Assembly: GCF_016773205.1 (NCBI RefSeq)
Contig: NZ_JAETWB010000001.1
Span: forward strand, 496,001 to 560,000
Direction: 5' to 3'
From: Belnapia arida
GTDB taxonomy: Bacteria > Pseudomonadota > Alphaproteobacteria > Acetobacterales > Acetobacteraceae
DNA length: 64,000 nucleotides
Numbering within the stretch: the stretch's first letter is position 1; each line of letters starts with the position of its first letter. The notes below the pieces were generated by a model. It was not told the origin of the DNA, did no database searches, and saw only the letters and a program-made list of their open reading frames with translations. Position numbers and translations under genes: made by a program. Shown in pieces: positions 8,498 to 16,729 of the stretch.

Positions 8498-9564
8498 GCG
8501 CGGCTGCCGAAGGCGAGGCCGCCATCGGGCGCCGAAAGGCTGCCATGGGCACCTTCGAGCGCTATCTCACCCTCTGGGTTGCCCTCTGCATCGTCGTCGG
8601 CATTGCCCTGGGCGCCTTGCTGCCCAGCCCCTTCCAGGCGCTCGGCCGCATGGAGGTGGCCCAGGTCAACATCCCGGTCGCCCTGCTCATCTGGGCGATG
8701 ATCGTGCCGATGCTGCTCCGCGTGGACTTCGCGGCCATGGGGCAGGTCGCGCGCCACTGGCGCGGCATCGCCGTCACAGTCGGCATCAATTGGCTGGTGA
8801 AGCCCTTCTCCATGGCGCTGCTGGGCTGGCTGTTCATCGGGTGGCTGTTCCGGCCGTGGCTGCCCGCGGGCCAGGTCGACAGCTACATCGCGGGGCTCAT
8901 CCTGCTGGCGGCCGCGCCCTGCACGGCCATGGTCTTCGTATGGTCGCGCCTGACCGACGGCGACGCCAACTTCACCCTGTCGCAGGTCGCGCTGAACGAC
9001 GCGATCATGCTCGTGGCCTTCGCGCCCGTGGTCGGCCTGCTGCTCGGCCTTTCCGCCATCACCGTGCCCTGGGACACGCTGATCCTCTCGGTTGGGCTCT
9101 ACATCGTCCTGCCCCTTGCTGCGGCGCAGGTCTGGCGCCGGTCGCTGGTCGCTTCAGGCGGCAAGGCGCTTGAGCGCACGCTGAAGGCGCTGCATCCGGT
9201 GTCGCTGGTCGCGCTGCTGGCCACGCTGGTGCTGCTATTCGGCTTCCAGGGCGGGCAGATCCTCGCGCAGCCGCTGGTCATCCTGCTGCTGGCGGTGCCC
9301 ATCCTCGTCCAGGTCTACCTGAACGCGGGCCTCGCCTACGTCCTGAACCGCCAGTGCGGATCGGCCCACAGCGTTGCCGGGCCCTCCGCGCTCATAGGCG
9401 CCTCGAACTTTTTCGAGCTTGCCGTCGCGGTCGCGATCGGGCTCTACGGCTTCGAGAGCGGCGCCGCACTGGCAACCGTGGTCGGCGTGCTGGTCGAGGT
9501 GCCCGTCATGCTCTCCGTCGTGCACATCGTGATGCGGACCCGGGGCTGGTACGAGCGCAGATGA
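8494..9564 (+). CDS. acr3: ACR3-family arsenite efflux permease
   Basis: A 356-residue inner-membrane protein with ten predicted helices, belonging to the ACR3/BASS superfamily. The conserved membrane Cys143 lies in AAPCTAMVFVWS, the hallmark arsenite-binding motif of ACR3, and a second family motif, IGASNFFELAVA, is near residue 310. It exports As(III) made by ArsC. The first 18 residues before MGTFERYLT are a non-conserved extension; the ATG at 8494 was chosen because it overlaps the arsC stop (ATGA), although Met18 remains possible. Some annotations name such genes arsB, but this is not the unrelated ArsB fold. Confidence 0.93.
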   Translation: MSAAAEGEAAIGRRKAAMGTFERYLTLWVALCIVVGIALGALLPSPFQALGRMEVAQVNIPVALLIWAMIVPMLLRVDFAAMGQVARHWRGIAVTVGINWLVKPFSMALLGWLFIGWLFRPWLPAGQVDSYIAGLILLAAAPCTAMVFVWSRLTDGDANFTLSQVALNDAIMLVAFAPVVGLLLGLSAITVPWDTLILSVGLYIVLPLAAAQVWRRSLVASGGKALERTLKALHPVSLVALLATLVLLFGFQGGQILAQPLVILLLAVPILVQVYLNAGLAYVLNRQCGSAHSVAGPSALIGASNFFELAVAVAIGLYGFESGAALATVVGVLVEVPVMLSVVHIVMRTRGWYERR

Positions 9565-10745
9565 TGGCCGCGGATCTCTCGCGGCGCCGGGGTGTGGTCA
9601 CGACTACCCTCGGCGTCACGCAGACCCTCGCCTGGGGCTCTACCTACTACCTCCCGGCGGTCTTCGCCGACCCGGTCTGCGAGGCGCTGGGCCTGTCGCG
9701 GGCCTGGTTCTTCGGCATCTTCTCCGGCGCCTTGCTGCTCTCCGGTCTGGTTGGCCCGACCGCCGGGCGACTCATCGACGCCTATGGCGGCCGTGACGTG
9801 CTGGCGGCATCCAACATCGTCTTCGCGGCCGGGCTGGCACTGCTGGCCTTGGCGTCCGGGCCCATCACGCTGGCCTTCGCCTGGGCAGTGATCGGCGTCG
9901 GCATGGGGTTCGGCCTCTACGAGGCCGCCTTCGCCACGGTCACCGGTCTTTACGGACGCGAGGCGCGCAACGCGATTACCGGGATCACCCTCCTCGCCGG
10001 ATTCGCCAGCACGGTGGGTTGGCCGGCCAGCGCCCTCATGATCGACGTCCTGGGTTGGCGCGGTGCCTGCCTGGCCTGGGCCGTCCTGCACCTGGCCGTG
10101 GCTCTGCCGATGAACCGCTTCCTCGTCGCCAAGGCGCCGCCGCCTGCGCCCGCCGTCGCGCCCACCGAGGCCGCGCCCGGCGGCGTGCCCTGGACCATGA
10201 TCATCCTGGCGGCCGTCTTCGCGGCGACCGCTTTCGTCTCGACGGCCATGGCCACCCACCTGCCGCGCATCATCGAGGCCTTGGGCGCGGCGCCGGCCGC
10301 GGCGATCTTCGCGGCGTCGCTGGTCGGCCCGGCGCAGGTCGCCGCCCGCATGGCGGAGTTCGCGCTGCTGCGGCGGGCGTCGTCCCTCGTCACGGCCCAG
10401 CTCGCCGCAGGCCTGCATCCCGTCGGAGCGGCGCTGCTGGCCTTCCTGGGCCCGACTGCCGCCATCCCCTTCGTACTGCTGCATGGCGCTGGCAACGGCC
10501 TGCTGACCATTGCGCGGGGAACACTGCCGCTCGCGCTGTTCGGGCCCGCTGGTTACGGGCTGCGGACGGGGCTGCTGGCCGCCCCGGCACGCCTGCTGCA
10601 GGCGGCGGCGCCATTCGTCTTCGCGCTGGTGCTGGACTCGCTCGGGCCGCACGCCGCGCTCCTGCTGTCCGGCTCGCTCACGGCGCTGTCCCTGTTCGCG
10701 CTGCTGGCTCTCGCACGTCGAACACGCGGTGAAGGTGCAGGTTGA
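9561..10745 (+). CDS. MFS transporter at the end of the ars operon (ArsK-like)
   Basis: A 394-residue protein with twelve predicted membrane helices and MFS features (GRLIDAYGGRDVL between helices 2 and 3). The N-terminal TLGVTQTLAWGSTYYLPAVF is typical of MFS permeases encoded within ars operons of alphaproteobacteria, including ArsK-type exporters of trivalent arsenicals. The ATG at 9561 overlaps the acr3 stop (ATGA), so it belongs to the operon. Its position supports export of an arsenic compound, but the substrate cannot be read from sequence; organoarsenicals or antimonite are alternatives. Confidence 0.8.
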   Translation: MMAADLSRRRGVVTTTLGVTQTLAWGSTYYLPAVFADPVCEALGLSRAWFFGIFSGALLLSGLVGPTAGRLIDAYGGRDVLAASNIVFAAGLALLALASGPITLAFAWAVIGVGMGFGLYEAAFATVTGLYGREARNAITGITLLAGFASTVGWPASALMIDVLGWRGACLAWAVLHLAVALPMNRFLVAKAPPPAPAVAPTEAAPGGVPWTMIILAAVFAATAFVSTAMATHLPRIIEALGAAPAAAIFAASLVGPAQVAARMAEFALLRRASSLVTAQLAAGLHPVGAALLAFLGPTAAIPFVLLHGAGNGLLTIARGTLPLALFGPAGYGLRTGLLAAPARLLQAAAPFVFALVLDSLGPHAALLLSGSLTALSLFALLALARRTRGEGAG

Positions 10746-10907
10746 CCCTGCCGAGGATGCTGGCGGCGGGATCGAGGCGGCGCCTCAGCTCCGCTTCGCA
10801 ATGCCTCGATGTCGGTAGCGGCCGTGCTGCCATCGGCCATCCCCGCCCGTCCTGCCACCGCACCGGCCACCCCGGTGGCCGGGTCGCGGGTCCTGGCCCA
10901 TTCCGCA

Positions 10908-11351
10908 TCAGCTCCTGGGGTGTTCCAGGCGGAAGCCGACGCCCAGCCGGTTCCACAGGTTGATCATCCCGATCAGCGTCGTCAGCGCGACCAGCTCCGC
11001 CGGCGAGAACTGCTCCGCCGCGGCGGCATAGTCGGGGTCGGGCGCACCGGTCTGCGGCAGGAGGGTCAACGCCTCTGTCCAGGCGAGCGCCGCCCGCTCC
11101 TGTGCGGTATAGAGCGAGCTCTCGCGCCAGGCCGAGAGCAGCAGCAGCCGCTGCGGTGTCTCGCCTGCTTTCAACGCATCCGCGCTGTGCATGTGGATGC
11201 AGAAGGCGCAGCCATTGATCTGCGAGGCGCGGGTCTTCACCAGTTCCATCAAGCCATGCGGCAGGCCGCTTTGCCGGATCTGCATCTCCAGCGTGATCAG
11301 GGCCTTGTAGAGGGCCGGATTGGCTTCAGGCGGGTTCAGTCTCTGGCTCAT
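10908..11351 (-). CDS. carboxymuconolactone decarboxylase/AhpD-family protein, partner of ECF41 sigma factor
   Basis: A 147-residue all-helical protein of the CMD/AhpD family. The redox centre is Cys48-x-x-Cys51 with His55 in GCAFCIHMH, as in alkylhydroperoxidase AhpD. Its ATG lies inside the 3' end of the sigma factor gene (26-base overlap), so the two are co-transcribed. Pairing of a CMD/AhpD-type or other COE-group gene with an ECF41 sigma factor is a known genomic rule, and it is what identifies this locus. The substrate of the partner proteins is generally unknown. Confidence 0.85.
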   Translation of the reverse strand: MSQRLNPPEANPALYKALITLEMQIRQSGLPHGLMELVKTRASQINGCAFCIHMHSADALKAGETPQRLLLLSAWRESSLYTAQERAALAWTEALTLLPQTGAPDPDYAAAAEQFSPAELVALTTLIGMINLWNRLGVGFRLEHPRS

Positions 11352-12323
11352 CGATGCGTCCCTTCGGTTCGGCGGGCGGCAGCACCGCCCGCTGTCTCAA
11401 GGACGCACTGGCCCCGTCGCTTGTGACGGCGGCCGGCCAAAATCCTCGCAGCTTGTCGGGATTGCGGATCAGGTAGAGCGCCCGGATGCGTCGGCCGGCC
11501 ACCTCGGCACCCAGCGCGCCCCAGGGCGCCCCGTCGAGGAAGAGGGCAAAGCCCGGCTGGCCGTTGAAGGCCACCGGCCGCGCCTCGATCCCTGCCGGCA
11601 ACCGCCGCCGCACACCGAGGGCGAAGCGCATCACCTTGCCGGCGCCGAGGATCGGATTGAGCGCGGCCCGCGCCTTGCCGCCGCCATCGGTCAGTAGCCG
11701 CGCATCCTCGGCCAGCAGCCGGGTGAGCCGCGCCGCATCGCCCGAGCGCGCCGCCGCCAGAAAGGCCCCGAGCAGCCGCCGGTGCGCCGCCGGGCTTGCC
11801 GGCTGGCGTGCCGGCCCGGCCTCCCGCAGCCGCTCCCGCGCCCGGTGGAGCAGTTGCCGGCAGGCCGCCTCCGTCCGCCCGAGCGCCGCGGCGATCACCA
11901 CGTAGTCCGCCCCGAGGGCGTCACGCAGCAACAGGGCCGCGCGCTCCGGCGCCGAGAGCCGCTCCAGCAGCAGCAGGAAGGCGATGGAGAGGTCGGCCAG
12001 CCGGTCGAGCCGGCGGTCGGGGGCCGTGCTCTCGGCCGGGGCCGACACCTCCTCCAGCCAGGGTTCCGGCAGCCAGGGGCCGGGATAGCTGCGCCGCGCC
12101 GCCGCGCTGCCGCGCCACGCCGCAGCCGGTCGAGGCAGAGCCGCGTTACCACCGTCACCAGCCAGGCGACCGGATCGGCGATGTCCCCGGCGCCCTGCCA
12201 GCGAATCCAGGCCTCCTGCACCACCTCCTCGGCCTCGCCGGTAGCGCCGAGCATACGGTAGGCGAGGGCCAGCAGCCGCGGCCTTTCGGCGAGGAAAGGA
12301 TCGGCCTCGGCCCGCTGCTGCAT
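11326..12323 (-). pseudogene. ECF41-type sigma factor (SigJ-like) with a frameshift near 12105
   Basis: Two frames together give a complete ECF sigma factor with a SnoaL-like C-terminal extension. The first part (from ATG 12323) has sigma region 2: PRLLALAYRMLG and VVQEAWIRW. The frame then breaks after VTRLCLDRLRRG at about 12105. Shifting by one base restores SYPGPWLPEPWLEEVSAPAES, the family's usual linker, and continues through region 4 (LSAPERAALLLRDAL, RTEAACRQLLHRARERL). The extension carries the ECF41 motifs DGGGK (about 120 residues before the end) and NPDKL. One indel could be a real mutation or a base-calling error in a GC-rich repeat of Arg/Ala codons. The gene overlaps the CMD partner and starts 30 bases from a divergent membrane-protein gene. 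Confidence 0.8.
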
Positions 12324-12353
12324 CCGTCCCGGTCCCCTGCCAGAGTGCCGAGC

Positions 12354-13124
12354 ATGCCCCGAATCCTCGCCCTGCTGAACCTGCTCCTTCCGGCCCTGCT
12401 GCCCTTCGCCGGCGGCCTGGCGCGCCTCATCGGCACCGGCCATCCGCTCTGGGCGATGCAGAGCATCCGCACGCCGGTGGTACCGGCGCCCTATGCCTTC
12501 TCAATCTGGGGGCCGATCTTCGCCCTCGCCCTGGCCTGGGGCTTCTGGCAGATGCTCCCGGCGCAGCGCGCCGACCCCCGCCTTGCCCGGCTGCGCGGCC
12601 CGGCGGCGGGAGCCTTCGCGCTGATGCTGCTCTGGATGGTCGTGGCGCAGCTGACGCCGAATGGCTGGCACCTGCTGGCGATCATCCTCGCCCTGCTGGC
12701 CGCGGCGCTGATGGCCTTCTTCCGGTCCATCGCGCTGCCGGCGGAGGGTGCCGGCTGGCGCTGGATTGCCCGGCCGCTCTTCGGGCTGCTGGCCGGCTGG
12801 GTCTCAGCCGCCAGCATCGTCAACCTCTCCGGTGCGGCGGCGACCGAGGGCGTGACCTGGGGCGGCACCGATCCGGCCTTGGTGGCGATGGGGCTGGTCC
12901 TGCTCGCCGCCTGGATCGGCAGCGCCGTGCTGCGACGGAGCCGGGGCGACCTCTGGTATGCCGGCGCGCTGCTCTGGGCGCTGTTCGCCGTCGCCGTCGC
13001 AAATGTGACGCTGCCGGCGGTCGCCATTACCGCCGGCCTCGGCATGGCGATGGTCGCGGTGGCGGCCTGGCTGGGCCGTGCCCGGCCGCGCCGGGCCCAG
13101 GAGGCCGGCGCCGGCGGGATGTGA
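12354..13124 (+). CDS. TspO/MBR-like tryptophan-rich membrane protein
   Basis: A 256-residue integral membrane protein with seven or eight predicted helices. The segment PYAFSIWGPIFALALAWGFWQ near residue 45 is a recurring motif in long TspO-like (tryptophan-rich sensory) membrane proteins, which bind porphyrins or other ligands in the classic family. This one is longer than canonical TspO (about 160 residues), so the function is uncertain. The start codon lies 30 bases from that of the divergent ECF41 sigma gene, so both promoters must overlap the opposite 5' ends. Its stop is 3 bases from that of the convergent DUF4139 gene. Confidence 0.65.
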   Translation: MPRILALLNLLLPALLPFAGGLARLIGTGHPLWAMQSIRTPVVPAPYAFSIWGPIFALALAWGFWQMLPAQRADPRLARLRGPAAGAFALMLLWMVVAQLTPNGWHLLAIILALLAAALMAFFRSIALPAEGAGWRWIARPLFGLLAGWVSAASIVNLSGAAATEGVTWGGTDPALVAMGLVLLAAWIGSAVLRRSRGDLWYAGALLWALFAVAVANVTLPAVAITAGLGMAMVAVAAWLGRARPRRAQEAGAGGM

Positions 13125-13127
13125 TCC

Positions 13128-15095
13128 CTAGCCTGTCCGCCCCAGCACCTCCGCCACCTGCCGCTGCCAAGCCTCCCAGGCCGCATCGGCCACCGCTCCG
13201 GCGCGCTCGGCGGCGAGGCTCGCCTGGTTGAGCCGCCGCCGTGCCTCCTCCCGCTCCGCGCCGGTGCGGTCCTCGGCGGCGGCCCGCGCCCGTCCGAGTG
13301 CCGCCTCCGCCACCTGGTATTGCCGGATCACGCCCCGTGCCACGTCCAGCAGCCGCCGCGCCTCGCCCAGTCCGGCAACGACCGCCTCCAGCGCCGGCCG
13401 CCCAGGCGCTTCCGCCGGCAGCCGCTCCAGCACCGCGCGCAGCGTCTCGAGGCTCGCCGTGCCGCCGGGCAGGCGCCGGAGACTTGCCTCCACATCGACT
13501 TCCCGCCAGCGCAGCAGCACCGGGTCGCCGAGCCCCTGGTCGAGGATCGGCACCTCGGTCCGTCCCTCCCGCTCCCAGGCGAAGCGCAGCACAGCAGGCT
13601 GGCCCTCCAGCGCTGCCTCCGTCCGCAGGCCGAAATCCCCCTCGGCGGCGACGGGGAAAAGCGGCCGCGCCCCGGCTCTCCGCGGCAGGTCGATCACCAT
13701 CCGCCCGCTCGCCCCGCGCGGGTCGACGGCCAGCGCCACCTCCTCCCGCTGGAGAGCACTGAGCACGACGACGCCGCGCCGCAACGCCACTCCGATCGGC
13801 CGCTCCGCGCTGGAGGCGCTGGAGGTGATGGCCACGTCCCGGTCGCGGGCGAAGGCCAGCAGCCGCTGCTCGCCCGGCTGCACCGTCCGCAGCTCCGCAT
13901 CGCCGAGATAGGCCCCGGCTGCGTCGAAGACCGCCGCCAGCCCATCCGGTAGCACCGCCGCACCGGCATTGCGGAGATTCACCGCGCTGAGCGGGTTGCG
14001 CGCGCCGGTTTCCTGTACCCACCAGACCGGCTCCGCCGGCAGCCGCGCCTCAAGGAAGGGCAGGTTCGCCGTCTCCCCGCCGCGGATCGAGACGGGGGAG
14101 GGAAGGGTGAAGGCCACCCGCCCGGCCGCGCTCTCCGCCAACGCCTGCGACACCGCGGCAATCGGCGCGGGGGCCGCCTCGGGCTGCATCCGCATGGCGC
14201 GCATGGCAGGCGCCTGGGCCATGGCCGGTGCTGGCAAAGGCGGCCGCGGCAGTGGCCCGGTATCCGCCGCTGCCCGCACCTGCTCCGCCGCCCGCACCGG
14301 CAGTTCCGGCCGCTCCACCCGAATCGGCGTGTAAAGCGCCTGCCGGTAGGCGGCCGGATTGCCGGAGACGAGCGAGAGCCGCACCCCCGTCCAATCGACC
14401 CCGGAGCGGTTCTCCACCACCGCCCAGCCTTGCAGCCCGGCCTCGCCCGACGCCTCCGGCAGGAACAGCCGATAGGAGGACTTCCAGAGCGGCGCCCCGG
14501 TCACCGTGGCGAAGGAAACCTCCCGTGCCGCATCCGCCCGGAGCCGGATCTCCACCTGCCGCTCATCCGCCGCGCGGGCCGCCGCCAGCGCCTCCGCCGC
14601 CCGGGCAATACGCGCTGCGAGGCCGGCATCGGTGAGGCTTACCTCCTCCCCCTCGCGCAGCAGCAGCAGCCTGAGCCCCTTCTCGCTGAGTAGGGAGACG
14701 CGCAGCCCGCCCTCGGCCTCCTCGGCATCGGTCAGCCGCCCCGTGCTGCCCCCTGCTTCCACCACCTGCCCCCGCAGCGCCCGCAACAGGCTTGCCCGGT
14801 TCTCGAAATCCGCCGGCTTCAGCGGCAGGCCGCGGAAGGCCTCCGCTTCGATCTCCTGCGCCGGCAGCCGGAGCCCCTCGACGACCCCGGCCGGGTCGCG
14901 CAGCACCAGGCTCTTCAGCACATCGTCCACATCCTCGACCGGGACGCGGAAGGTGATCGCCGCCCCGGCTTCCAGCCGCCCGCCGCGCTCGATCTCGGCG
15001 AGGCCGGCATTGGAGAGGGTCACTGCCCGGACCGGCAGCTCCTCGGCCAGTGCCGGGGAGCCGAAGCAGACGGCAAGCAGCAGCAGGCGACGCAT
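13128..15095 (-). CDS. exported DUF4139 domain protein
   Basis: A 655-residue protein with a clear signal peptide (MRRLLLLAVCFGSPALAEE, cleavage after ALA). The central DUF4139 domain shows APLWKSSYRLFLPE and VVENRSGVDWTGVRLSLVSGNP. A Pro/Ala/Met-rich linker spans about residues 275-310, and the C-terminal 130 residues are rich in Ala, Glu and Arg and likely form a coiled coil. The molecular role of DUF4139 proteins is not established; a periplasmic or outer-membrane location follows from the signal. It lies 17 bases downstream of the minus-strand MFS gene's stop, so the two may form one transcript. Confidence 0.8.
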   Translation of the reverse strand: MRRLLLLAVCFGSPALAEELPVRAVTLSNAGLAEIERGGRLEAGAAITFRVPVEDVDDVLKSLVLRDPAGVVEGLRLPAQEIEAEAFRGLPLKPADFENRASLLRALRGQVVEAGGSTGRLTDAEEAEGGLRVSLLSEKGLRLLLLREGEEVSLTDAGLAARIARAAEALAAARAADERQVEIRLRADAAREVSFATVTGAPLWKSSYRLFLPEASGEAGLQGWAVVENRSGVDWTGVRLSLVSGNPAAYRQALYTPIRVERPELPVRAAEQVRAAADTGPLPRPPLPAPAMAQAPAMRAMRMQPEAAPAPIAAVSQALAESAAGRVAFTLPSPVSIRGGETANLPFLEARLPAEPVWWVQETGARNPLSAVNLRNAGAAVLPDGLAAVFDAAGAYLGDAELRTVQPGEQRLLAFARDRDVAITSSASSAERPIGVALRRGVVVLSALQREEVALAVDPRGASGRMVIDLPRRAGARPLFPVAAEGDFGLRTEAALEGQPAVLRFAWEREGRTEVPILDQGLGDPVLLRWREVDVEASLRRLPGGTASLETLRAVLERLPAEAPGRPALEAVVAGLGEARRLLDVARGVIRQYQVAEAALGRARAAAEDRTGAEREEARRRLNQASLAAERAGAVADAAWEAWQRQVAEVLGRTG

Positions 15096-15112
15096 GGAAC
15101 CTCCCTCAGGGA

Positions 15113-16255
15113 TCAGCCGGCCACCATTCTATCCGCTTTCCGCAGCAACCCCATTGCCCCCGCGAGGCCTGCGAGCGAGAAGCCGAACCCTGCGGCAAAG
15201 ACCGCCAGGTGGCTCTCCCCCGTCGCGGCGAAAAGTGCCGCCAGGCCAAATCCCACCAGGGTCTGCATCACCGCGAAGGCCGCCGTGCAGCGTACCCAGA
15301 GCCCGGTCGCCCGCGCCCCTGCCACGTCCCGGCAGACGGTGAGCGTCACCGCCGTCACCCCGACCGCGGCAAAGCCCGCCGCCGCGGCCGCCGGCAGCAC
15401 CAGCACCGGCCAGGGCGGCAGAGCCAGGGCCAGGGCCAGGGACTGCACCGCGAGCCAGATCGCCAAGGCGCGGCGCCCGCCAATCCGGTCCGTCACCCGG
15501 CCGGAGAGGATGCCGCCCGCCACCCCGGCCAGGCCGAAGACCAGCCAGACCGCCGCGCCGATCCCGAGGCCCAATCCACGCCCGCGTGCCGCGAGATCCG
15601 CCAGATACACCATCGGCGGCACCATCCCGGCCGCGTGCAGCCCATAGGTCGCGGTGAGCAACTGGGCCCGCGGCGGCGCCTCGGCCGCCTCGCCGGTCAG
15701 CACCATGTGCGGCCAGCGAGAATGGGCGAAGCCCCAGAGGCCGAGCACCAGCCCCGCCAGACCCAGCCAGGCCGCCGGCAATCCGCCCGAGAGCAGCGCC
15801 GGCACCGCCACGGCCCCGGTCGCAATGCCAAGCCCGACTCCAGAGATGACGACACCCCCGGCTGCCCCCCGCCACTCCGGCGCCACCGAGGCCTGGGTTG
15901 CCGGTCCCGCCAGGGCCATCAGCAACCCGCCGCCGATCCCGGCCAAGGTCCGCCAGACGACGAACCAAGCGAAGCCGCCATTCCAGGCACAGGCCGCGAG
16001 CGCCAGCACCACCAGCCCCATGCCGCAATCAAGGAGCCCCGGCACGCCCAACCGCCGCGCCACCCCACGCCCGCCCAGTATTCCGACGAGGTAGCCGAGC
16101 AGCGCCGCCGCTCCGAGCATCCCGGCCTGGCCGCCATCCACCCATCCCGCCGTCACCATGGCCGGGAAGAGCGGCACATAGGCGAAGCGCGCCAAGCCGT
16201 TGCCGGCGGCGGTGGCGGCCGCACCGGCCAGCGCGAATCGAAGAAAAGGGCTCAC
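15113..16255 (-). CDS. YbfB/YjiJ-family MFS transporter
   Basis: A 380-residue protein with twelve predicted helices. The N-terminus AAGNGLARFAYVPLFPAMV is the hallmark of the YbfB/YjiJ branch of the major facilitator superfamily. The conserved loop RVTDRIGGRRAL lies between helices 8 and 9. Substrates of this branch are poorly known. Gly/Ala-rich helices dominate, as is normal for this family. It is divergent from the sulfite reductase operon, with a 169-base shared upstream region. Confidence 0.85.
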   Translation of the reverse strand: MSPFLRFALAGAAATAAGNGLARFAYVPLFPAMVTAGWVDGGQAGMLGAAALLGYLVGILGGRGVARRLGVPGLLDCGMGLVVLALAACAWNGGFAWFVVWRTLAGIGGGLLMALAGPATQASVAPEWRGAAGGVVISGVGLGIATGAVAVPALLSGGLPAAWLGLAGLVLGLWGFAHSRWPHMVLTGEAAEAPPRAQLLTATYGLHAAGMVPPMVYLADLAARGRGLGLGIGAAVWLVFGLAGVAGGILSGRVTDRIGGRRALAIWLAVQSLALALALPPWPVLVLPAAAAAGFAAVGVTAVTLTVCRDVAGARATGLWVRCTAAFAVMQTLVGFGLAALFAATGESHLAVFAAGFGFSLAGLAGAMGLLRKADRMVAG

Positions 16256-16424
16256 GCCCCGAGCCTAAACGGCCTTCCTGCACCGGACGATGCAGCAGGA
16301 ATCACAATCGCAATGCGTGAAAACACGAGATTTCATCGCGCAAATCTACAGCCTGTGACTTGTTGCCCACGCTTCTGGTCGTTAAATACCAGGCAACACC
16401 CCCGCCGCGCAGGACATCCCCTCG
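16256..16424. promoter_or_regulatory. divergent promoter region of the MFS gene and the sulfite reductase operon
   Basis: This 169-base gap is markedly AT-richer than the flanking genes, particularly 16300-16400, and must hold both promoters. I do not recognise a riboswitch or a defined operator in it. Regulation of the rightward operon by sulfur status through a LysR regulator would be usual for cys genes but is not shown by the sequence. Confidence 0.45.
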
Positions 16425-16727
16425 ATGAGCACCAAGGCGAAGGCCCGCCCCGCCACGGCCCCCGTGGTCTTCACCGCCAACCGCCTGCGCGACGGCCGCG
16501 TGGTCTGGCTCGGCACTGCGGGCCTCTGGCGCGACGCTATCACCGAGACCGTTCCCTTCGCCCCCGAGGCCGCCGAGACGGGCCTCGCCCTCGCCCGGCA
16601 AGGCGAGCGCGACCAGCATGTCGTCGGGGTCTATGCCGTCGAGGTCGATCTTGCCGGCCCCACCCCCCTGAAATTCCGCGAGCGCCTGCGCGTGCAGGGC
16701 CCGAGCGTCGCAGCCGAGGCCGCCTGA
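16425..16727 (+). CDS. DUF2849 family protein of the sulfite reductase operon
   Basis: A 100-residue protein of the DUF2849 family, recognised by VFTANRLRDGRVVWLG and LRVQGPS near the end. The family is almost confined to alphaproteobacteria and occurs directly upstream of sulfite reductase genes, usually between cysG and cysI. It has no known catalytic motif; a role in siroheme or electron delivery to the reductase has not been shown. It is followed after 2 bases by cysI, so the genes are one operon. No cysG is present upstream. Confidence 0.85.
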   Translation: MSTKAKARPATAPVVFTANRLRDGRVVWLGTAGLWRDAITETVPFAPEAAETGLALARQGERDQHVVGVYAVEVDLAGPTPLKFRERLRVQGPSVAAEAA

Positions 16728-16729
16728 GC

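Noticed and set aside
15050-16729. Long upstream extension of the cysI frame
   Set aside because: It runs antisense through the MFS gene and has no homology; the true start at 16730 follows DUF2849 by 2 bases.
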